A stretch of DNA of 64,000 bases from Lachnospiraceae bacterium (lineage in GTDB: Bacteria; Bacillota; Clostridia; Lachnospirales; Lachnospiraceae), in assembly GCA_017439675.1 (NCBI GenBank), contig JAFSIQ010000044.1, forward strand, positions 1-64,000, written 5' to 3'. Below the pieces are notes generated by a model, which saw nothing but the letters and a program-made list of their open reading frames with translations, made no database searches and was not told the origin of the DNA. Below, one piece after another: positions 60,401 to 64,000 of the stretch (its first letter is position 1; every line of letters starts with the position of its first letter). The translations under genes were made by a program, and so were the position numbers.

Positions 60401-62740
60401 ACCACCAATCCCGCTACAACAACCGAAAATATTGCAGGTGCTTCTATCTCTATTATTGATGCAGAAACGGACAAGGTATTATATACATATACTTCAACGA
60501 ACAGTGTGCAGACAATCCCAACAAAGGATTTGAAGCTTTCACATGAATATATTATTCATGAAAACAGTGCACCTTATGGTTATGCATTAGCAGAGGATAT
60601 TCGTATACGTGTGAATGAGGATGGAACGATTTCTTTAGTGGGAACAAATGGTTCAGTGAGTGGTAACACAGTTACAATGGTAGACGAGAAATATGTGAAC
60701 TTCTATTTTGCAAAGAGAGATGCAGTGACAGGAGAAGCATTGGCAGGAGCGGAATTCACTATTTATGAAGCAGATGGAGTGACAGTTGCAAAAGATACAA
60801 ATGGTGTTGAATTACAGTGGACTAGCACTACAACAGCAAAGAATGTATCATTGGAACCAGATAAGACATATGTGTTTAAGGAGGAGAAAGCTCCAAAGGG
60901 ATATGAATTAGAAGCTCCAATTACGTTCAAAATTGTGGATGCCCCTGATCCGAATGTAGATTACATTCAAGTGGTGAGTGGTAGTGATTACAATTTAAGT
61001 GCCAACGCACTGACACTTACTAGTAGGGATGCGCAAATCAATGTCAAGTTTGTTAAATGGAGTGAGACTTATCAGCCTTTGGCAGGTGGAACCTTTGAGT
61101 TATGCAAATCAGATGCCAATGGTACAATTGGAGAAGTGCTTTATACATTTAATTCCACTGGTGCAACTATTACATTGCCAAATACTTATTTTGAGTTAAA
61201 TGGATATTATGTGATTGTTGAAAAAGAAGCACCAACCAACTATCTGATTGCAGACCCAATATTCTTCTATATTGATAATAATGGTGATGCAAGAGATGCA
61301 GATGGCAATCTGATTGACAGCAATGTGGTGATCTTCATTGATGGCGAAAAGCAAATGTGCTTCCAGAAGGTAGATGCAGCAACAGGTACTCCGTTATCAG
61401 GTGTCAATTTGATGATATCCTCTACGGAGGATGCTGATTTTGTTGCACAGTCATGGGTTACGGATGGAACCAATAAGTATTTTGGTTATAGTCTGTTTGA
61501 GAGAAATAAGAAGTACATTTTATCAGAGGTAGCTACCGTTAAGGGATATACATATGCGGCAAATGTTGAGTTTATGATTGATGACAATGACGTTGTCTAT
61601 GTCAATGGTGTGCCGCAGAATACTGCTACAGTTGTTATGGAAAACACAACATTTAATATGTATATTGACAAGCAGGATTTAGATACAAAGAAGCCTCTTG
61701 CAGGTGCAACACTTGCTATTAAGGATGCAAGTGGTAATGTACTAGAACAATGGGTATCGGACGGTACGCCTCATAAGGTGGACGCTTCTAAGCTTTTGGT
61801 ATCTAAGGGTGAAGAGAATGTATATACTTTGGAGGAGATTGCAGCTCCTGAGTTATATGCCTTAGCGCAGCCAATCCAGTTTGTGGTTGATGCAACCGGA
61901 GTTGTGAAACGTGTAGATGGAACAGAAGTTTCAAATAATACGATTGTAATGTATGATGATTATCGAGGAATCACCTTTAGCAAGAAGAATGAGAAGGGTG
62001 GAGAGTTGTCAGGTGTAACAATTACCATTTCATCTTTAGAGGATGCAGAATTTACACCAATTACATTTGTGACTACAAATGTACCGAAGAATCTTAGTTT
62101 GGATTCCTTTAAGCGCAATGTAAATTACATTATGTCTGAAACGGATGTGCCAAATGGATATACCTATGCAGAGGACGTTACATTTAGAATTGATGACAAT
62201 GATGTTGTCTATGTCAATGGTATGGCTGCGAGTGACCGAACAGTAACGATGATAAATACAAAGTTTAATGTTTTCGTTGCAAAGATGGTAGAAGGCGAAG
62301 ATACATTGCTTGCAGGTGCAAAGCTATCTATTGTAGATGAAGCTACTGGAACAGTGGTATATTCTTGGAAGACCAAGGAAAAGGTAAAGAAGATTCCTGT
62401 GAATAAGCTGATGGCTAGTACGGAAACAGAAAAGATTATCTATGTTTTGAAGGAAACGAGTGCACCGGAAGGCTATGAGGTGGCGAAAGAAATTCGTTTT
62501 TATATTGCAAGTAACGGTGATGTATATGTTATTGACGAGGGTGGAAACGAAACCTTGATGAAGGATGACACCATTACCATGTACGATACGCCAAGTGAGG
62601 ATGGAGATACTGGAACAAAGACCACTAGCAAGAAGACTGGTGATGCGACTCCGATTAAAGCAATTGTAATGCTCTTTGTATTGTGTCTTGCAGGGTTTGT
62701 TGGATTATTCTTTGTACGTCGGAGAAGAAATGAACAATAA
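54416..62740 (+). CDS. giant multidomain surface adhesin (Cna-type A modules plus 16 Cna_B/SpaA-like domains)
   Basis: A 2,774-aa wall-associated protein. Signal peptide (about 1-37, GRKRSIAIMMMIIMLFTLIP), a Glu/Thr-rich spacer (about 38-125), an N-terminal beta-sandwich (about 130-300), then about five collagen-adhesin A-like modules (about 305-1010; recurrent VxKSG...IxWxVxxNxxG...ITDxxxDxL pattern). Sixteen prealbumin-like B domains follow (about 1016-2726) with the LAGAxFxLY start and ETxAPxGY motif whose Glu catalyses Lys-Asn isopeptide bonds. Domains 9-16 are a divergent class ending in TVTMxDE-type strands. The C-terminus has SKKTGDATP, a hydrophobic helix and RRRRNEQ: a sorting signal without LPxTG. 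ATG 54416 or 54419 follows GGAGGAAG. No sortase gene nearby. Ligand unknown. Confidence 0.9.
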   Translation: MMRLFGRKRSIAIMMMIIMLFTLIPVDLNWADTATMTTLEESAEDTTELVTEVVRETEMEDEVESVVSVSDGEIESTTTEAEMDLEENETVITGETTEAIAENATDNQIAKETQPLTPLVGENLDAQKEDSSNLLLDNDTFNLNSLTLEASYVDENNKTQTVALDSTDYVDIPMDADIYMYFRFMFNDGNQIEVGKEYTYIIPDEIRVDVNTVHDLLTENNTSIGTVHISDGKLVFVFNDNVKDQVNIPFFVQFDGGFSADSEEEMGENEISFPTATGSFDFKVNIEDSYQETEPTEPGELGVSKSGTKTTVNVNGVETPVIQWNVTFDLNGRDTLSADITDMLPDGLTYAKVDGYPAFSGGSGAGTVTSPSEDGAQTVSIRVDGIDTYYRTNVTFYTYYDDSVYDGVTLDNNNGVTVNNTVAVDEDGSTSSVTGSGSAYLSPKVLSKTGGELGSDGYIEWTVVLNPEGLDIGGATYTDTFGDYLGWSETENDSGATSNVTVRPSGTGMVETTKDGFTFTANSGVTDTITLTYKTHASNLRQDSYTNTGTLVDGTDINASVTASVEGHTWLTKSSIGDYNPVTKQLTWQIVVNPEHRNMNDDDDTTVDSVTIQDVFNIAGRNQNKMELVSMDVTKVEDVSGNDVTSTKTIDTSSALNGMIVIQDLGTDSAVVTVVTRVLDEANDLYDYQSWESKWSDGDWVSAMNQAKINWRGNTVTAEATKGLQYKVPDIITKSGNMSGDGTIDWKIYYKYQNLEQKSITISDTFADPELEFVEGSLYLRETTWPNATVEITPTLTANGFTFTIDETSSTELQNYLTKDFEVHYKTKQTDLNDADVSKDYTNSASTTVVYEGDVTVIDGAEATVTGEVGGTLDKTAAYQNGKDYVDWTVMINEGGYTLNATNPVIRDTLAEYFDYVVGSAKLYLVDGDTKTPVTNFTVQVVNNEMVVTLPDIEDETYELTFQTKFNVIASKLADVTITNEVAFEGSAYNKSVSSNEVKNVSFSSSSAGAYYEKQLRIMKVNSQGEPLAGAVFDLYYNGTYITTVTTGADGIAKFNGINSSAEGYTYTLRETTAPDGYVKPTQDYTVVIKDTDLIADGSGVRYHLAEIENVAISQEKQINFGIHKTDDKNFALVGAGFTVYSDAACTDAIATKATGENGMVSFTVTYDTSTDTVYYVKETTVPDRFKENARTYVVTIESNGRVTCKDDLGTSIDVLTLNSVANAFSVKNTEAKAKLVLTKKDVEDNTVVIPGATYTLYQDAQCSDPVDSKTSDSNGEMTFEGLTLGRTYYYRETEAPDGYLIDETVHSITVGTGTEHDDITVTADVEDERAIGLIRVIKTDDTAKANRLAGVTFQLFEADGTTPYYILADPNDSLSQVQYEVTTDSNGEAVFKDLPFGTYVVKESSGLEGYIADTSGKIVVVDDVDGNEITVINEQITFNLKVIKTDDSTPAKALEGVLFNVRNKATGALVATGETGVDGTVTFADLPYADYVVTEAKGLVGYTVAASQTVTTTEITADEITVEKTFVNTKQNASVRFMKRASDTNEYLAGAEFSVYNSKGELVTTVTSADGTGGTNLGEVVIEGLIYDTYTIKETKAPNKYQLSTKEWKVEVEDNIEYTILYDVYDSTGSSIIDNEAIPSSINYMTFDVVKRDDTTEEKPLQGALFALYKTIDGVQTELAQAYSDVNGKVHFYNIPVGEDNGKEVVYTIKEIKAPYGYVLDETNVNEYTWEELPGLQIDGSYVYGHEDMKEDNEFTNVPVLATYENTQILGSILVKKTGGLSSIVLQGAEFTLYKYNALTSAYEEYKLSDGSTYVVTTDANGLATFKDLPYGTYMVKETKAPKGYVLNVVNQKMVTIDSTNFPDNESSAISMAFIDAAINVSVNKFAIGGSTQLEGAVLELYEEGNTTDCLQTWTTTNNAQKLDNTKLEIGKTYYIHEKIAPNGYKMSEDVYFTINSDGTITYKSGVNGSISGNNVIMRDEPLSLSVKKDGLDTTTNPATTTENIAGASISIIDAETDKVLYTYTSTNSVQTIPTKDLKLSHEYIIHENSAPYGYALAEDIRIRVNEDGTISLVGTNGSVSGNTVTMVDEKYVNFYFAKRDAVTGEALAGAEFTIYEADGVTVAKDTNGVELQWTSTTTAKNVSLEPDKTYVFKEEKAPKGYELEAPITFKIVDAPDPNVDYIQVVSGSDYNLSANALTLTSRDAQINVKFVKWSETYQPLAGGTFELCKSDANGTIGEVLYTFNSTGATITLPNTYFELNGYYVIVEKEAPTNYLIADPIFFYIDNNGDARDADGNLIDSNVVIFIDGEKQMCFQKVDAATGTPLSGVNLMISSTEDADFVAQSWVTDGTNKYFGYSLFERNKKYILSEVATVKGYTYAANVEFMIDDNDVVYVNGVPQNTATVVMENTTFNMYIDKQDLDTKKPLAGATLAIKDASGNVLEQWVSDGTPHKVDASKLLVSKGEENVYTLEEIAAPELYALAQPIQFVVDATGVVKRVDGTEVSNNTIVMYDDYRGITFSKKNEKGGELSGVTITISSLEDAEFTPITFVTTNVPKNLSLDSFKRNVNYIMSETDVPNGYTYAEDVTFRIDDNDVVYVNGMAASDRTVTMINTKFNVFVAKMVEGEDTLLAGAKLSIVDEATGTVVYSWKTKEKVKKIPVNKLMASTETEKIIYVLKETSAPEGYEVAKEIRFYIASNGDVYVIDEGGNETLMKDDTITMYDTPSEDGDTGTKTTSKKTGDATPIKAIVMLFVLCLAGFVGLFFVRRRRNEQ
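61354..62577 (+). repeat. tandem 612-bp duplication of a two-domain unit in the adhesin gene
   Basis: B domains 13-14 (61354-61965) and 15-16 (61966-62577) are homologous with a 612-nt offset, exactly 204 codons. The best conserved block, 61577-61609 versus 62189-62221, differs at a single base over 33 nt, and flanking residues (SGVxxxISSxEDA, GYTYAxxVxFxIDDNDVVYVNG) match. Confidence 0.8.
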
Positions 62741-62791
62741 TCAAGTTAAATGGTTTGTTTAGACAAAGTTAATTTTATGACACAAGTTTAT

Positions 62792-62838
62792 GGGAAGTGT
62801 TGTTAGGTGAATAAAAACCTTTGCAACACTTCCTTTTC
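62792..62838 (+). terminator. terminator of the adhesin gene
   Basis: GGAAGTGTTG (62793-62802) pairs with CAACACTTCC (62824-62833), with inner arm AGGT/ACCT, followed by TTTTCT. Its 3' arm overlaps the pnp promoter. Confidence 0.85.
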
Positions 62839-62849
62839 TATGCTATAAT
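62821..62849 (+). promoter_or_regulatory. pnp promoter, overlapping the upstream terminator
   Basis: TTGCAA (62821-62826), 17-bp spacer, TATAAT (62844-62849) with extended TGC. The -35 and spacer lie in the 3' arm of the adhesin terminator. Confidence 0.8.
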
Positions 62850-62855
62850 TATGAA

Positions 62856-62998
62856 GATTGTGATAAGGCAGAAACCGAGACTTCTGAAGTGCTTACAATT
62901 CATGTGCGAGTAGTTCAGTTGTTTCGGTGTCTTACCCAAGATATCCGGACCTGTAAGTCAGAGACGGATGAGAATATTATTTTATAAGGAGAACAGAT
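62856..62998 (+). promoter_or_regulatory. structured pnp leader, possible autoregulatory RNA
   Basis: About 143 nt. A long helix pairs ACCGAGAC (62874-62881) with GTTTCGGT (62921-62928) and, across a TT/TT internal loop, CTGAA (62884-62888) with TTCAG (62914-62918). CTTAC occurs twice (62892-62896 and 62931-62935) and either can pair with GTAAG (62953-62957), so alternative folds exist. Ribosome site AAGGAG follows at 62987-62992. Confidence 0.55.
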
Positions 62999-64000
62999 AT
63001 GTATAAGAAGTTTGAAATGGAACTTGCCGGTAGAACACTTCGTGTAGACGTCGGACGAGTTGCAGCACAGGCAAACGGTGCGGCATTTATGCATTACGGC
63101 GATACAGTTGTATTATCTACAGCAACTGCATCAGAGAAACCAAGAGAGGGAATTGATTTCTTCCCACTTTCTGTAGAGTATGAAGAGAAGTTATATTCCG
63201 TAGGAAAGATTCCTGGCGGATTTAATAAGAGAGAGGGTAAGGCAAGTGAGAATGCAATTCTTACTTCCCGTGTAATTGACCGTCCGATGCGTCCGTTATT
63301 TCCTAAGGATTATCGTAACGATGTAACACTTAACAACCTTGTAATGAGCGTTGACCCAGAGTGTTCCCCAGAACTTACTGCAATGTTAGGTTCTGCAATT
63401 GCAACTGCAATTTCGGATATTCCGTTTGACGGACCATGTGCAACAACACAGGTTGGTTTGATTGACGGTGAGTTTGTATTTAATCCAAATGAGGCACAGA
63501 ATGCAGTTTCAGATTTGAAGCTTACTGTTGCATCTACAAAGGAAAAGGTTATCATGATTGAGGCTGGTGCCAACGAGGTTCCAGAGGATAAGATGATTGA
63601 GGCAATTTATGCTGCACATGACTTGAACCAGAAGGTAATTGAGTTCATCGAGCAGATTGTTGCTGAGTGTGGAAAGCCAAAGCATTCTTACACGAGCTGT
63701 GCAATTCCTGAGGAGTTGTTTGCAGCAATTAAGGAGATTGTTCCACCAGCAGAGATGGAAGCAGCTGTATTTACAGATGAGAAGCAGGTAAGAGAAGAGA
63801 ATATTCGTCAGATTACCGACAAGTTAGAAGAAGCATTTGCTGACAAAGAAGAGTGGTTAGCAGTACTTGGTGAGGCTATTTACCAGTACCAAAAGAAGAC
63901 GGTTCGTAAGATGATTTTAGTTGACCAGAAGAGACCGGATGGTCGTGCAATGTCACAGATTCGTCCTCTTGCAGCTGAGATTGACATTATTCCAAGAGTA
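62999..64000 (+). CDS. pnp: polyribonucleotide nucleotidyltransferase, N-terminal part (3' end outside window)
   Basis: The first 334 codons of polynucleotide phosphorylase, a phosphate-dependent 3'-5' exoribonuclease of the RNA degradation machinery. The start MYKKFEMELAGRTLRVDVGRVAAQANGAAFMHYGDTVVLSTATAS is the first RNase PH-like domain; KIPGGFNKREGKASENAILTSRVIDRPMRPLFP is the family signature; the helical linker (about 235-310) and the start of the second PH domain (KRPDGRAMSQIRPL) are also visible. ATG 62999 with AAGGAG upstream. The frame is open to the window end. With rny and rnr, this is the third RNA-decay gene in the window. Confidence 0.98.
   Translation, partial: MYKKFEMELAGRTLRVDVGRVAAQANGAAFMHYGDTVVLSTATASEKPREGIDFFPLSVEYEEKLYSVGKIPGGFNKREGKASENAILTSRVIDRPMRPLFPKDYRNDVTLNNLVMSVDPECSPELTAMLGSAIATAISDIPFDGPCATTQVGLIDGEFVFNPNEAQNAVSDLKLTVASTKEKVIMIEAGANEVPEDKMIEAIYAAHDLNQKVIEFIEQIVAECGKPKHSYTSCAIPEELFAAIKEIVPPAEMEAAVFTDEKQVREENIRQITDKLEEAFADKEEWLAVLGEAIYQYQKKTVRKMILVDQKRPDGRAMSQIRPLAAEIDIIPRV

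Noticed and set aside
54416..62740. Repeats in the adhesin gene as a CRISPR array or DNA satellite
   Set aside because: Periodicity is at protein-domain level, about 270-330 nt per domain with divergent bases; there are no short identical repeats with spacers.

Overview
The window is a low-GC, densely packed chromosomal segment from a Gram-positive, spore-forming anaerobe, most likely a Lachnospiraceae member (class Clostridia). Lineage evidence: strong AGGAGG-type ribosome sites, SOS boxes of the Bacillus/Clostridium type (GAAC-N4-GTTC), sporulation genes (alpha/beta SASP, GerW/YtfJ, YlbJ, a SpoIIM-like protein), an NfnAB electron-bifurcating transhydrogenase, a GH5 endoglucanase lipoprotein, and several small families I associate with Lachnospiraceae. 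CheV suggests motility. The species cannot be fixed from the sequence alone.

Layout. 1-11.1 kb: glycolysis (3' end of gap, pgk, tpiA, then gpmI and eno), interrupted by a secreted M15 peptidase, nfnA-nfnB, a membrane protein and a shikimate-kinase-like gene. 11.2-15.3 kb: secG, rnr, smpB, a small membrane protein and tmRNA, a translation-rescue and RNA-decay block. 15.3-20 kb: a membrane protein, then response regulator, histidine kinase, lipoprotein and CheV. 20-29.9 kb: a small reverse gene, an Asp-rich membrane protein coupled to hisH-hisF, a GNAT enzyme, a second lipoprotein, a LysM protein, a rhomboid-like zinc-ribbon protein and a run ending in gerW. 29.9-34.7 kb: rpmB diverging from yloU-yloV, then recG with its own promoter and LexA box. 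34.9-41.5 kb: SASP, endoglucanase, rsmD-coaD, a coiled-coil protein, and tmcAL-ylbJ in reverse. 41.9-47 kb: recA-recX, rny, spoIIM-like, xerD. 47.2-52.4 kb: a GldA/GldFG-type ABC transporter followed by two paralogous wall-binding CAP proteins. 52.5-64 kb: aroC (reverse), rpsO, an 8.3-kb adhesin gene and the 5' part of pnp.

The most unusual items are: the 2,774-residue adhesin sitting between rpsO and pnp, with 16 prealbumin-like B domains, a recent two-domain duplication and a non-canonical sorting signal; identical SOS boxes at recG and recA; a terminator-like hairpin inside recX; a ribosome site buried in a hairpin at rny; a structured leader before pnp whose promoter overlaps the adhesin terminator; a 33-bp palindrome at the xerD promoter; sporulation-type promoters (SigE-like, SigK-like) before the SpoIIM-like and LysM genes; and a shikimate kinase homologue with Asn at the substrate-binding Arg58 position. 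No CRISPR array, insertion sequence, rRNA or tRNA gene was seen.
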